Below the pieces are notes generated by a model. That model made no database searches and was not told the DNA's origin. It worked only from the letters and a program-made list of their open reading frames with translations. From assembly GCF_003315035.1 (NCBI RefSeq), contig NZ_QNRE01000008.1, forward strand, positions 1 through 64,000: a DNA stretch of 64,000 bases, given 5' to 3'. The stretch's first letter is position 1. Each line of letters opens with the position of its first letter. The DNA comes from Nocardia puris. GTDB taxonomy: Bacteria; Actinomycetota; Actinomycetes; Mycobacteriales; Mycobacteriaceae. This document shows, piece after piece, positions 41,038 to 50,337 of the stretch. The translations under genes and the position numbers were made by a program.

Positions 41038-42162
41038 ATGATCGATCGCCCCCGTCCCATCGTCGGCCCGGACTATCTGGTCGCAGGCCGCTACCGTCTC
41101 CAGTCGAAGATCGGCGGGGGCGGTATGGGCGCGGTGTGGCTGGCGCACGACCGGTTGCTGGACAGAGACGTCGCCATCAAGCAGGTGCTCTCCACGGCGG
41201 GCCTGCCCGAGGCGGAGGCCACCGAGATCCGCAACCGGATCCTGCACGAGGGGCGGGTCGCCGCGAAACTGTCCCATGAGCACGCCATCGCCGTGTACGA
41301 CGTGGTGCTGGAGGCGGGCGAACCCTGGTTGGTGATGGAGCACTTACCCTCGCGCAGCGTCGCGCGGGCGCTCTCGCTGGCCGACACGCTGCCGGTGATC
41401 GAGGTCGCCCAGATCGGCGCGCAGGTCGCCGACGCGCTGGCCGCCGCGCACGCCGCGGGCATCGTGCACCGCGACATCAAGCCGGGCAACATCCTGGTCG
41501 CCGACCGTGGACCCGCCGTCGGCATGGCCAAACTCAGCGACTTCGGCATCTCGCGCGGCGCGGGCGAATCCTCCGACGAGCCCGATGGCATCATCACCGG
41601 CACCCCCGCCTACCTGCCGCCGGAGGTGGCGCGCGGCGCGCAGCCCACCGAGGCCAGCGACGTGTTCTCCCTCGGCGCCACGCTCTACACGGCCATCGAG
41701 GGGCAGCCGCCGTTCGGCATGGAAGAGGACAGCGACATCCTGGTGCAGCGGGCCGCGATGGCGCAGATCATCCCGCCGGAGCGCAGCGGCGCCCTCACCA
41801 ACGCCCTGCTGCACATGATGGAACCCGCCCCGCAGCGCAGGCCGACCATGGCCGAGGCGCGCGACGAAATCCTCACCGCCGCTTTCGGTCCCGGCACCGC
41901 CCCCTACATCCTCGGTGCACCGGTGCGCACCGAGGACGGCACCATCCCCGCCTGGGCGGCCCGCAATTCCGCCGCCGGACTGCGCAGCCCACACTCCGCG
42001 CCCCTGCCGCGCCCGCACCGCCCCGTCGCGGGCCCGGTCGCCACCCCCGCGGCCCCGCAGCGCCCCGCACCCCAGCAGCCGAGCAACGCCCCGCTCGCCA
42101 TCGCCGTCGGCCTGCTGATCGGGTTGCTCATCATCATCGCGGTCATCGTCGTCGCTATGTGA
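41038..42162 (+). CDS. Ser/Thr protein kinase with C-terminal membrane anchor
   Basis: 374 residues. PknB-type kinase domain: GGGGMGAVWLAHD glycine loop, VAIKQV with Lys48, HRDIKPGN with Asp146, DFG at 168-170, GTPAYLPPEV and DVFSLGATLYTAIEG. A Pro-rich linker (about 300-345) leads to a single membrane helix that ends the protein (LAIAVGLLIGLLIIIAVIVVAM), so there is no extracellular sensor. ATG 41038 is favoured; a GTG ten codons upstream is too close to its GGAGG. Convergent with the LuxR-type regulator; their stop codons share one hairpin. Confidence 0.9.
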   Translation: MIDRPRPIVGPDYLVAGRYRLQSKIGGGGMGAVWLAHDRLLDRDVAIKQVLSTAGLPEAEATEIRNRILHEGRVAAKLSHEHAIAVYDVVLEAGEPWLVMEHLPSRSVARALSLADTLPVIEVAQIGAQVADALAAAHAAGIVHRDIKPGNILVADRGPAVGMAKLSDFGISRGAGESSDEPDGIITGTPAYLPPEVARGAQPTEASDVFSLGATLYTAIEGQPPFGMEEDSDILVQRAAMAQIIPPERSGALTNALLHMMEPAPQRRPTMAEARDEILTAAFGPGTAPYILGAPVRTEDGTIPAWAARNSAAGLRSPHSAPLPRPHRPVAGPVATPAAPQRPAPQQPSNAPLAIAVGLLIGLLIIIAVIVVAM

Positions 42163-42188
42163 GAAGTGCTGCGCCGCAACACTTCTCA
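42160..42188. terminator. Bidirectional hairpin containing both convergent stop codons
   Basis: TGAGAAGTG (42160-42168) pairs with CACTTCTCA (42180-42188), and TGCG with CGCA inside. The first three bases are the kinase stop, and the last three (read on the minus strand) are the stop of the LuxR-type regulator. Confidence 0.65.
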
Positions 42189-42827
42189 GTCGATGCGGCG
42201 GCGGTGCGCCCAGCGGGTGAGCGCGTTGCGATTGGACTGCTGGGTCTTGCGGAGGACGTTGGAGGCGTGGGTTTCCACGGTTTTCACGGAGATGAACAGG
42301 TTTTCGGCGATCTCGCGGTAGGTGTAGCCGCGGGCGAGCAGGCGCAGCACCTCCAGTTCGCGCGGGGTGAGGGAGTCGAGTTCGGGGTCCAGCGGCGGTT
42401 CCGGCACGGGTGAGCGCCCGGTGAAGGAGTCGAGCACGAAACCGGCCAGCCGCGGGCTGAACACCGCGTCGCCGCCCGCCACGCGGCGGATGCCGTCGGC
42501 CAGTTCGGCGCCGGAGATCGTCTTGGTGACGTATCCGCGCGCGCCGGCTCGGATCACGGCGATCACGTCCTCGGCGGCGTCGGAGACGCTGAGCGCCAAG
42601 CACACCGGGCCGTCCTCGATCCCCGCCAGCACCGCGACGCCGCCCCCGTCGGGCATGTGCACGTCGAGCAGCACCACATCGGGTTTCGCGGCCTTGATCC
42701 CGGCGATGGCCTCGGCGACACCGCCCGCCTCGCCGACCACCTCCATATCGGGTTCCCTGCTCAGCTCCGCGCGTACCCCCGACCGGAACACCGCGTGATC
42801 ATCGACGAGAAAGACCCGCACGCTCAC
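42186..42827 (-). CDS. LuxR-type (NarL) response regulator
   Basis: 213 residues. Receiver domain with phospho-acceptor Asp55 in VVLLDVHMPD, acidic pair in FLVDDH, and Lys in GYVTKTIS; C-terminal LuxR HTH (LTPRELEVLRLLARGYTYREIAENLFISVKTVETH). GTG 42827 has GAGGAG at the right distance. It is downstream of the PspC-histidine kinase gene in the same direction, with a 240-bp gap, so it is its likely partner. Expected targets are envelope-stress genes, including the divergent PspC/LiaF-like gene at 50.3 kb. Confidence 0.92.
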   Translation of the reverse strand: MSVRVFLVDDHAVFRSGVRAELSREPDMEVVGEAGGVAEAIAGIKAAKPDVVLLDVHMPDGGGVAVLAGIEDGPVCLALSVSDAAEDVIAVIRAGARGYVTKTISGAELADGIRRVAGGDAVFSPRLAGFVLDSFTGRSPVPEPPLDPELDSLTPRELEVLRLLARGYTYREIAENLFISVKTVETHASNVLRKTQQSNRNALTRWAHRRRID

Positions 42828-43065
42828 CTACTTCTCCTCACCACTCGGTGGACCTCGAGTACACACCGACCGTCCCCCATCGGTACCACATCCGTGCCCC
42901 GGACGCCGCGCACCTCGGGCGCGCCCGTTCCGCGAACCGATCGAGGAGGGGAAACCCGCGCCTCCCGACTCGGAGCACGCCGCCCGCATCGCCGATAACC
43001 GGCACCGCGCCCAACGCCGCCACGCCGATCCCGCTCGGAACCGCGCGCATCAACCCCGCGCACCC

Positions 43066-44445
43066 CTACTTCCCCGTCGACACCGACTGCCGCAGCACCT
43101 CGGTGTCGGCCTCCTCGGCCTCGTCGACGGCTTCGGTCTCGGAGTCGTTGCGGGGCATGACGATCCGCACCTCGGTCCCGCGCCCCGGATTCGAGATGAT
43201 CTCCACCTGTCCGCCCCGGCGCTCGATGCGCCCGCGAATGGACTTGGCCAGGCCCTGCCGGTCGGCGGCGACGGCGGCGACGTCGAACCCCGCGCCCCGG
43301 TCGCGCACGAAGACGCTCACCTGGTGCGGTTCCACTTCGGCGAACAGATCCACGGTCGGCACGCCCGCGTGTTTGGCGGCGTTCACCATCGCCTCCCGGC
43401 TCGCGCCGAGCAGCGCCGTGAAATGTTCCTTGGGCAGGCCCGCGCCGGTGTCGTCGACATCCATCGACACGTCGCCCACCGTGACCGGTGTGACCTTCAC
43501 GCCGTGCTGGTCCTCCACCTCGCCCGCGATGGTGCGCAGGGCGGCGGCCAGGCTGGACTGCGCGGGCCCGGTGTCTTCGAACAGCCAGCGGCGCAGTTCC
43601 CGCTCCTGGCTGCGGGCCAGGCGCGTCACCTCCTGCGGGTCGTGCGCCTGGCGCTGGATGAGGGCCAGCGTCTGCAACACCGAATCGTGCAGGTGCGAGG
43701 CGATCTCCTCGCGCTCCTCGTTGCGGATGCGGGCGGCACGCTCGGTGTTCAGCGCGCGCATCATGCGCAACCACAGCGGCACCGTGAGCAGGCCCGCGCC
43801 GACCAGCGTGACCGCGACCGCGATCAGCGCCGACCCCAGCGAACCCAGGTCGATCCTGGCCAGCACCACCACGCCGAGCCCGAGCACCACCATCGTGGTG
43901 CCCGCGACGATGCGCGCCCACGTCACCACCGTCGGGCGGGCGGGCAGGCCGAGCAGCGAGCGCGGGCCGTCGGTGTCGTATTCGCGCCAGACCAGCGCGG
44001 CGCCGACCGCGACGACGACGATCGGCACGATCACCTTGGCCGCCACGGTGCCGTTCATCAACCAGGACACCGCGACCGCGAGCCCCAGCCCGAGCATCGC
44101 CAGGCCGATGGCCTGCCTGCGCTCGGCGGCGGACGCCTCGGTGGAGTCGCCGCCGCCCGGGGTGAACACCCACAGCAGCCCGTAGGCGAGGATGCCCGTG
44201 CCCGCCAGCGCCGACAGCAGCACGAACGCGATGCGCACCTTGAACACGTCGACGCCGAGGTGGTCGGCCAAGCCGCCCGCGACGCCGCCGACGATCCGGC
44301 CACCGGACCGCCGGGTCAGCCGCAGCCGGGGGTGGTGGCCGATGTCGAGGACGGGCGCGGGCCCGCCGAGTCCGGGCCCGCCGGTGAATCCCGGCGCGAC
44401 CGAGGGCCCACGGGCGACGTCGAACGCGGGGCCAGTCGGGTACAT
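43066..44445 (-). CDS. Sensor histidine kinase with N-terminal PspC domain
   Basis: 459 residues. A PspC module comes first (residues about 45-95: RIVGGVAGGLADHLGVDVFKVRIAF), then several membrane helices, then a HisKA_3-type kinase core: phospho-His in ASHLHDSVLQTL, an N-box in EAMVNAAKHAG and a G-box in VRDRGAGFD. This is the LiaS-like or PspC-kinase type common in Actinobacteria that senses membrane stress. ATG 44445 chosen; upstream frame looks non-coding. Pairs with the LuxR-type regulator. Confidence 0.92.
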   Translation of the reverse strand: MYPTGPAFDVARGPSVAPGFTGGPGLGGPAPVLDIGHHPRLRLTRRSGGRIVGGVAGGLADHLGVDVFKVRIAFVLLSALAGTGILAYGLLWVFTPGGGDSTEASAAERRQAIGLAMLGLGLAVAVSWLMNGTVAAKVIVPIVVVAVGAALVWREYDTDGPRSLLGLPARPTVVTWARIVAGTTMVVLGLGVVVLARIDLGSLGSALIAVAVTLVGAGLLTVPLWLRMMRALNTERAARIRNEEREEIASHLHDSVLQTLALIQRQAHDPQEVTRLARSQERELRRWLFEDTGPAQSSLAAALRTIAGEVEDQHGVKVTPVTVGDVSMDVDDTGAGLPKEHFTALLGASREAMVNAAKHAGVPTVDLFAEVEPHQVSVFVRDRGAGFDVAAVAADRQGLAKSIRGRIERRGGQVEIISNPGRGTEVRIVMPRNDSETEAVDEAEEADTEVLRQSVSTGK

Positions 44446-44801
44446 GCTTTCGATACTGGCACGCTGCCCCCGCACCCGGCCATCAGGAATCACCCTGATC
44501 TCGCCCCGGAGCGCCCCCAACCGGCGAAACGCCGTCCGGTCCGGACAGAAAACCCTCCTGAACTGCACGGATGAATCCTGGACCTGCCGCGCTCCGGCCC
44601 CGAGGAACCGGCCGGTCGCCGCCGGACCGGACATTTGCCCTCACCCCGCTCCACCAGGGCTTTTCCCCGATTCGAGCCCTCCGGCGGCTCGTCCGCGGCA
44701 CCGCCCCGCTCCTACGTTTTCGGTGGGCCGAGAACGCCCCGCCGGACCCCGACAGCCCGGCACCCGCCACCCGGCGGCCAGCAGATCCAGGGGAGGAACG
44801 C
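44446..44801. other. Divergent intergenic region (histidine kinase / first porin)
   Basis: About 356 bp with no convincing gene. It should hold the promoters of the kinase-regulator unit (minus) and the first MspA porin (plus). It is the left edge of the inserted porin-STAND-porin cassette. I see no repeats that would mark an insertion point. Confidence 0.45.
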
Positions 44802-45440
44802 ATGAACACATCGACAGTCCGCAAGGCGCTGGGCACCATCGCCCTCGCACTCGGCCTCACCGCCGTCACCCAGGCCGGCGCCGCTCCCATGGCGCCACAC
44901 GAGAAGACGGTGCAGGCCCCCACCGGGTTCACCTTCACCGTCGGGCACACCGATCAGGCGTTCCGTCCGATCGCGCCGCTCAACGGCATGCCGACCAACC
45001 GCGAGGTGTTCCTCGACGACACCTTCTACGGCCGGGTCGATGCCGGCGGCACGGGCACGCTGAAGGCCGGCTACCTGGTGGCGTGCGCCGTCGACCTCAC
45101 CGTCGGCATCACCCTGGGCGCGGGCGTCGGCTTCGACGCCGGATTCCAGGTCGGCCTCGGCGGTGCGACCGAGCCGACCCTGCACGCCGGCTTCGGCCCC
45201 GACCTGAGCGCGGGCGCCGGGATCGATCTGTCGATCGCGCCGGGCGAAGTGCAGCCGTTCGAGGTGGGCGTCAAGGAACTGGCGCCGGGCGGCACCGGCT
45301 ATCTGGTCAGCCGGGACTTCCACGTCTCGGTGCACCGGTGCGGAGGACCTCTCACCATCCGGTCGTACACGATCCTCGAGGTCGATTCGCCGGAGGTGAG
45401 CGGCAGGGAGGCGGTCTACGGGGACCCGATCTTCCTGTGA
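44802..45440 (+). CDS. MspA-family porin
   Basis: 212 residues with an N-terminal signal peptide (KALGTIALALGLTAVTQAGA). The mature part matches MspA: HEKTVQAP, FTFTVGHTDQAFR, NGMPTNREVFLDD, GYLVACAVDLTVGITLGAGVG, and a final SYTILEVDSPEVS...YGDPIFL. MspA proteins are octameric beta-barrel channels of the mycolic-acid outer membrane that pass small hydrophilic solutes. ATG 44802 has GGGAGGAA. A hairpin terminator follows. Paralogue of the gene at 49617, same length. Confidence 0.92.
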   Translation: MNTSTVRKALGTIALALGLTAVTQAGAAPMAPHEKTVQAPTGFTFTVGHTDQAFRPIAPLNGMPTNREVFLDDTFYGRVDAGGTGTLKAGYLVACAVDLTVGITLGAGVGFDAGFQVGLGGATEPTLHAGFGPDLSAGAGIDLSIAPGEVQPFEVGVKELAPGGTGYLVSRDFHVSVHRCGGPLTIRSYTILEVDSPEVSGREAVYGDPIFL

Positions 45441-45449
45441 CGGAGGGGA

Positions 45450-45482
45450 GGTGGCGGTGCGGCCGAAAACCGCACCGCCACC
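45450..45482 (+). terminator. Strong hairpin terminator after the first porin
   Basis: GGTGGCGGTGCGG (45450-45462) pairs perfectly over 13 bases with CCGCACCGCCACC (45470-45482), followed by GCGTTTCC. It separates the porin transcript from the STAND gene. Confidence 0.7.
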
Positions 45483-45550
45483 GCGTTTCCGGTGGGCGGG
45501 CGGTAGATTGGGCGGGTGTTCGCATTGCCCGGATTCGGCGGGCACACGGG

Positions 45551-48500
45551 GTGAGCGGGGACGTCACGGCTGCGAGCCGGGGGGAGATCCGGTCGCCGCG
45601 TGCGGTTTTCGCCGAACGTTTCGCCCAGCTCCACGCGGCGGCGGGGAACCCGACCCTGCGCCGGGTCGCCACCCTCGCCGAACAGCGGATGCGCGCCGCC
45701 GCGGGCAAGAACCCGAATTCGCCGTCCGCCCAGCGGATCAGCGATTGGAAGGCGGGGCGCAATGTGCCCGCGCGCTTCGAATCCCTGCTGCCCGTGGTGC
45801 TCACGCTCGCCGACCTGACCAAGAAGCGCGGGAACGCCGCGCCCGCGGTATTGCTCGACCCGCAGGAGTGGCGGCGGCTGTGGACCGCGTCGAACTCGTG
45901 GACACCCGCCGACCCCGAGGACATCGCCTGCCCCTACCCGGGATTGCAGCCCTACCGGAGCACCGAGCGTGACTCGTTCTTCGGAAGGCGGCGCGCCACC
46001 GAGGAACTCGTCGATCTGGTCCGCACCGTCGAGGGCATCGTGGTCCTGGTCGGCGCGTCGGGGGCGGGGAAGTCCTCGCTGCTGGCGGCCGGGCTCGCCG
46101 CGACTCTCGCTGCGCCGCCGGACAACTGGGGCGTGCTGTCGATCACGCCGGGCAGCCGTCCACGCGACACCCTGGCCGAGGCCCTGGCTGCGCAGGAGGG
46201 CACCGCGCGGCTGCTGATCGTGGACCAGTTCGAGGAACTGTTCACCGTCTGCGCCGACGAACACGAGCGCGACGCCTTCCTCGCCGACCTCGACCGCCTC
46301 GCCACCGACCGCGCGGTCGTCCTGGCGCTGCGCGCCGACTTCTACGCCCGCTGCCTCGACTACCCGGTCCTGCAGGAGTCGCTGGAGAAGCGCAGCTATC
46401 TGCTCGGCCCGATGCGGATCGACGAATTGGCCGCCGCCGTCACGGGTCCCGCCGAGCACGCGGGCCTCGAACTCGAACCCGGGCTCGACGAACTCGTGAT
46501 CACCGAACTGTGCGGCCTGGGCGATCACGAAGCCCGCCAGAGCTACGACCCGGGCGCCCTGCCGCTGCTCTCCCACGTCATGGCCGCCACCTGGCAGCAC
46601 CGGGAGCGCCGCAAACTCACCCTCGGCGGATACCGCAAGGCCGGCGGCGTGGTGGGTTCGGTCGCCGCCACCGCCGAACAGGCGTGGAGCGAACTGTCCG
46701 ACGCGCAGCAGGAAGCCGCCAAGGACCTGCTGCTGGGATTGGTCACGGTGGCGAAGGATTCGCGCGACACCCGTCGCATCGCCTCCCGCCCGGCCCTGCT
46801 GCGACGCGGCGGCGATCCGGACGCGGCCGCGGCGGCGCTGGAGGTGCTCTCGCGCGCCCGGCTGGTCACGCTGGACGCCGACTCGGTCTTCCTCACCCAC
46901 GAGATCGTCCTCGACGCCTGGCCGCGCCTGCGCACCTGGATCGAGGAGAACCGCGTCGGCTATCTGGTGCGCCAACGCCTGGAAAGCGATGCCGCCGAAT
47001 GGGATTCCGCTGGCCGCGATCCAGAGCTGCTGTACGGGGGCGCTCGTCTGCAAACGGCCGCCGACCACGCGGGCCCCGCCACCGAAGGGCAGGTGCACGA
47101 CTTCCTGCACGCCTCCCGCTCCGCCCACCGCCGCTCCCGCCTGCGCAACTCGTCCACGAAAGCCCTGCTCGCCCTGGCCGGGGTGATCCTGCTCGTGTTC
47201 GGCCTCGCCGCGTACACGCAGACGCGGATCGCCGAACAGCAAAGGAACGAACGGAATTTCGCGGCGGTCCTGGTGGAGGCGCAGCGGTTGCGCGAGAGCG
47301 ACCCGTCCCTGGCGGCCCAATTGCTCATGGTCGCCGAACGGATGAAACCCGGGGACGAGACGGTGTATACGAATCTGCTGGGGACGCAGAGCTGGCCGCT
47401 GGCGAGATCCGTCGCGGGTCACACGGAAGCCATCCGGGAGGTCGTCCGCAAACCCGGTGGAACACTGCTTCTGACAATCGACTTCCAGGACCGAGCGACA
47501 CTGTGGGATACCTCGGCACCGCTGCATCCGGCACGGATCACAGACCTGCCAGGAGTCGTCGCCGACGCGGAATTCGGACCAGGAGACGGAATCCTCGCCG
47601 TATCGTCCAGGGACGACGTGCGTTTGGTGGACATTCGCGATATCGACGCACCGAAGACCTTGTCCGCACTACCCGGCGAGGGGCCGCACTACAACATCAG
47701 CATCAGCGCCGATGGCCGGGTGCTGGCCGCAGGCGGGGATCGCGGTATCACCCTCTGGGACGTAAGCACTCCGCAAGAGCCGAAACCCGGGGTGACGCTG
47801 GCCGCAGGGGAAAACAGGGCGAGCAACCCGCGATTCAGCACGGCCGGGAGGATGCTGGCCGTCACGACGTTCGACAGTTCGACTGCGGCTGAGTGGGTAC
47901 AGCTGTGGGAGATCGACAGCCACCAGAATGCCACGCAGGTCGGCCCGCCGCTGAGCGCTGCCACAGAGCTGGTCCAAGCCACGACGTTCAGCCCGGACGG
48001 CGAGATCCTGGCCATCGGAAGCGGACACGGCTCCGTCTCCACCGACGGCAGGACACACGTGGCGACCGTGCAACTGTGGCGTGTTACGGCACAAGGACCC
48101 ACACCGATCAGCGGTCCGGTGACCGTGGGCCGGACCGCGCTGGAGTCGCTCGAGTTCGGCGCGGACGGCCGCACCATGGTGGTCGGTACGGATGACAGCG
48201 CAACGCTGTGGAATATCGACGAACCATCGCGGCCGGAGCAGATCGGCGCACCGCTGGCCGTCTCTCCGGTCATGTGCCGTTCGATCTACGAGAGCTCGAC
48301 CCCCTGCGGCGGCGGCCCCACCTCCCTTGCTATCGACCCCCACACGACTGCCCTATACGCCGGCGGAATGGATGGCGCCCTCCGAGTATGGTCGTTGCCG
48401 CCCGCGCTCGTACCGAGCACCGTGGAGAACGGTTTACCGCCCTTGTTCGACGCGCACGGCAAGAGAATGGCCGTCGTCGCGAGCCCGGACCGCGTAGACC

Positions 48501-49447
48501 TCTTCGATACCGGCGTACCCGGCTCCTGGAAGCGGATCGGCGCTGTCGCCGTGAACACCACCCGCACGATGCCACTGCTCAGTCCGGATGGGAACACTCT
48601 GTTGGCCATCGGTCACTACGACCTCAGCTTGGCGGCGTTCGACTTGACGGACCCGCGTGCCCCGCGCCCCCTCGGCGATTGGCGTACAGCGCTCGGCGGC
48701 AACAGCTTCGCCATAGCCTCCGATTGGACGATCGCGGCCACCAACGACGACACCGTGGTCCGGCTGTGGGACATGTCCGATCCGGACAACCCCGAGCCCG
48801 AAGGGAAACCGATTGAACCGCATGGACAACCACTGCGGATGCAGTTCAGTATCGACGGCAGACTCCTGGTCGTGACGACCTACCTCCTCGACGGCGAGAA
48901 CTCTGATTTCGCACAGGAGTTATGGGATCTCGAGGACCCGGAACGCCCGTACCGGTTGGACACCGAGATCCCGCAGCTGTCGAACGGGAGGAACAGCCTC
49001 GTATTCGCGGACGACCACACCATGGTGGTGACGAACAACGAGATCGCCCAATTCTGGGATGTCGGTGACCCCCGACGGATGCGGATCCTCAGCGATCCGG
49101 TCGCCATGGACAGCACGCTGACCAAGCACGTCCGGTATTCCGCGCAGTCGGGTAGGGCGGTGATCGTCGGTCACGACAATCGAATATCGCTGTGGGACAT
49201 GCGAAGCACCGAAGCACCACGACGCATCGGGTCCGAATTGACCGTACCCGCCTACGACGCGATCCTCAATGCGCAGCTCCTGCCCGGTAGCGATGGTCTC
49301 CTGATCTCAGGAGACACTCTCCATCTCTGGGATCTGAACGTGGACACCGTGATCGCCCGAATCTGCGACGTCACCGGCGACCTGCTCACCCCCGAGATCT
49401 GGCAGCGCCACCTCCCCGACCTTCCCTACGCCCCGCCCTGCGACTGA
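45551..49447 (+). CDS. HTH-STAND NTPase with membrane helix and WD40-like propellers
   Basis: 1298 residues in four parts. (1) Residues about 15-95, an XRE-like helical domain (AEQRMRAAAGKNPNSPSAQRISDWKAGRNVP). (2) An nSTAND1-type P-loop NTPase: Walker A GASGAGKSS at 168-176, Walker B LLIVDQFEEL at 221-230, then helical winged domains to about 520. (3) One membrane helix at 538-555 (ALLALAGVILLVFGLAAY). (4) A propeller region with fourteen blade-end motifs (LWDTS, LVDIRD, LWDVS, LWEID, LWRVT, LWNID, VWSLP, LFDTG, FDLTD, LWDMS, LWDLE, FWDVG, LWDMR, LWDLN), enough for two seven-bladed propellers. The NTPase would be cytoplasmic and the propellers outside. STAND proteins are ligand-triggered switches in signalling and defence. 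GTG 45551 is the likely start. Confidence 0.88.
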   Translation: MSGDVTAASRGEIRSPRAVFAERFAQLHAAAGNPTLRRVATLAEQRMRAAAGKNPNSPSAQRISDWKAGRNVPARFESLLPVVLTLADLTKKRGNAAPAVLLDPQEWRRLWTASNSWTPADPEDIACPYPGLQPYRSTERDSFFGRRRATEELVDLVRTVEGIVVLVGASGAGKSSLLAAGLAATLAAPPDNWGVLSITPGSRPRDTLAEALAAQEGTARLLIVDQFEELFTVCADEHERDAFLADLDRLATDRAVVLALRADFYARCLDYPVLQESLEKRSYLLGPMRIDELAAAVTGPAEHAGLELEPGLDELVITELCGLGDHEARQSYDPGALPLLSHVMAATWQHRERRKLTLGGYRKAGGVVGSVAATAEQAWSELSDAQQEAAKDLLLGLVTVAKDSRDTRRIASRPALLRRGGDPDAAAAALEVLSRARLVTLDADSVFLTHEIVLDAWPRLRTWIEENRVGYLVRQRLESDAAEWDSAGRDPELLYGGARLQTAADHAGPATEGQVHDFLHASRSAHRRSRLRNSSTKALLALAGVILLVFGLAAYTQTRIAEQQRNERNFAAVLVEAQRLRESDPSLAAQLLMVAERMKPGDETVYTNLLGTQSWPLARSVAGHTEAIREVVRKPGGTLLLTIDFQDRATLWDTSAPLHPARITDLPGVVADAEFGPGDGILAVSSRDDVRLVDIRDIDAPKTLSALPGEGPHYNISISADGRVLAAGGDRGITLWDVSTPQEPKPGVTLAAGENRASNPRFSTAGRMLAVTTFDSSTAAEWVQLWEIDSHQNATQVGPPLSAATELVQATTFSPDGEILAIGSGHGSVSTDGRTHVATVQLWRVTAQGPTPISGPVTVGRTALESLEFGADGRTMVVGTDDSATLWNIDEPSRPEQIGAPLAVSPVMCRSIYESSTPCGGGPTSLAIDPHTTALYAGGMDGALRVWSLPPALVPSTVENGLPPLFDAHGKRMAVVASPDRVDLFDTGVPGSWKRIGAVAVNTTRTMPLLSPDGNTLLAIGHYDLSLAAFDLTDPRAPRPLGDWRTALGGNSFAIASDWTIAATNDDTVVRLWDMSDPDNPEPEGKPIEPHGQPLRMQFSIDGRLLVVTTYLLDGENSDFAQELWDLEDPERPYRLDTEIPQLSNGRNSLVFADDHTMVVTNNEIAQFWDVGDPRRMRILSDPVAMDSTLTKHVRYSAQSGRAVIVGHDNRISLWDMRSTEAPRRIGSELTVPAYDAILNAQLLPGSDGLLISGDTLHLWDLNVDTVIARICDVTGDLLTPEIWQRHLPDLPYAPPCD

Positions 49448-49616
49448 ATTCCCCTCTCCCCCAGCGACTCACCGAACTCAACGCCGAAACTCAGTCCCCC
49501 GCAGGGACTTTCCAAGGTTCCTATCAGTCCCTCTTGACAGGATGAGTCCATCGCCGCGCGGGCAGTGCGCGGCGGCCTCGCGTAGGGAGCGCGAGGGTGA
49601 GTGAGGGGGAAGCCCG

Positions 49617-50255
49617 ATGATGTGGAAGTCCGGGTTGGTCGCTGTCGCGATCGGCATGGGATGGGTGTCGGCGGCCGGGCAAGCGGTGGCCGTCGACGGG
49701 GCCGGGCACGAGAAGACCTACTCGGCGCCCGGCGGGCTGGAGTACACGGTCGGGCACACCGAGCACGCGGCCCGGCCGGTGGGATCGCCGAACGGGATGC
49801 CGACGAACCGAGTGGTGTACCTCGACAACACGGTGTACGGGGAGGTCTCCGACGGCACCGGCTGGTTGAAGACCGGGTACTTCGTGGCGTGCGCGGTGGA
49901 TCTGTCGGCGTCGCTGAACGTGGACGCGGGGATCGGGATCGATGCCGGGTCGGGTGCGCACGTCGGGCTCACCCCGGCGGGCCTGCTGCCCGGCCTCGAT
50001 GTGAGCATCGGCCCGAGTCTGGGCGCGGGCGTCGGCGTCGACCTGTCGATGGCGCCGGGCGAGGTGGTCGACGTGCCGGTCGGCGAGCGGGAGCTGGTTC
50101 CCGGGAGCACCGGATACGTCGTCAGCCGGGACCGGAGAATCCAGGTCCAGGACTGCGCAGGCCCGCTGACCGTGCAGGCGTACGCGCTGATCACGGTCGA
50201 CACGATGGACGTGACCGCCGAGGGCGCGGTGTTCGGGGATCCGTTCGTGCTCTGA
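49617..50255 (+). CDS. MspA-family porin, second copy
   Basis: 212 residues, the same length as the first porin. Signal peptide (LVAVAIGMGWVSAAGQAVA), then HEKTYSAPG, EYTVGHTEHAARP, NGMPTNRVVYLDNTVYG, GYFVACAVDLSASLNVDAGIG, and the ending VDTMDVTAEGAVFGDPFVL. Clearly a diverged paralogue of the gene at 44802. ATG 49617 (or the next codon) has GAGGGGGAAG. Transcribed in the same direction as the STAND gene, 170 bases after its stop. Confidence 0.92.
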   Translation: MMWKSGLVAVAIGMGWVSAAGQAVAVDGAGHEKTYSAPGGLEYTVGHTEHAARPVGSPNGMPTNRVVYLDNTVYGEVSDGTGWLKTGYFVACAVDLSASLNVDAGIGIDAGSGAHVGLTPAGLLPGLDVSIGPSLGAGVGVDLSMAPGEVVDVPVGERELVPGSTGYVVSRDRRIQVQDCAGPLTVQAYALITVDTMDVTAEGAVFGDPFVL

Positions 50256-50337
50256 GCGGCCCCGACACGATGATCGGGTCGATTTTCAGGGTTCCCCCCG
50301 ATGCGCCGGGGCACCGATCCGGCCCACCATGGGAACC

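Noticed and set aside
38022..41279. 1085-codon plus-strand open frame
   Set aside because: Antisense to imuB and imuA' and overlapping the kinase gene; Ser/Arg/Pro-rich throughout with no structure.
44192..45550. Upstream extension of the STAND gene frame through the first porin
   Set aside because: The frame is open but overlaps the MspA gene and its terminator; GTG 45551 gives a start consistent with the HTH domain.
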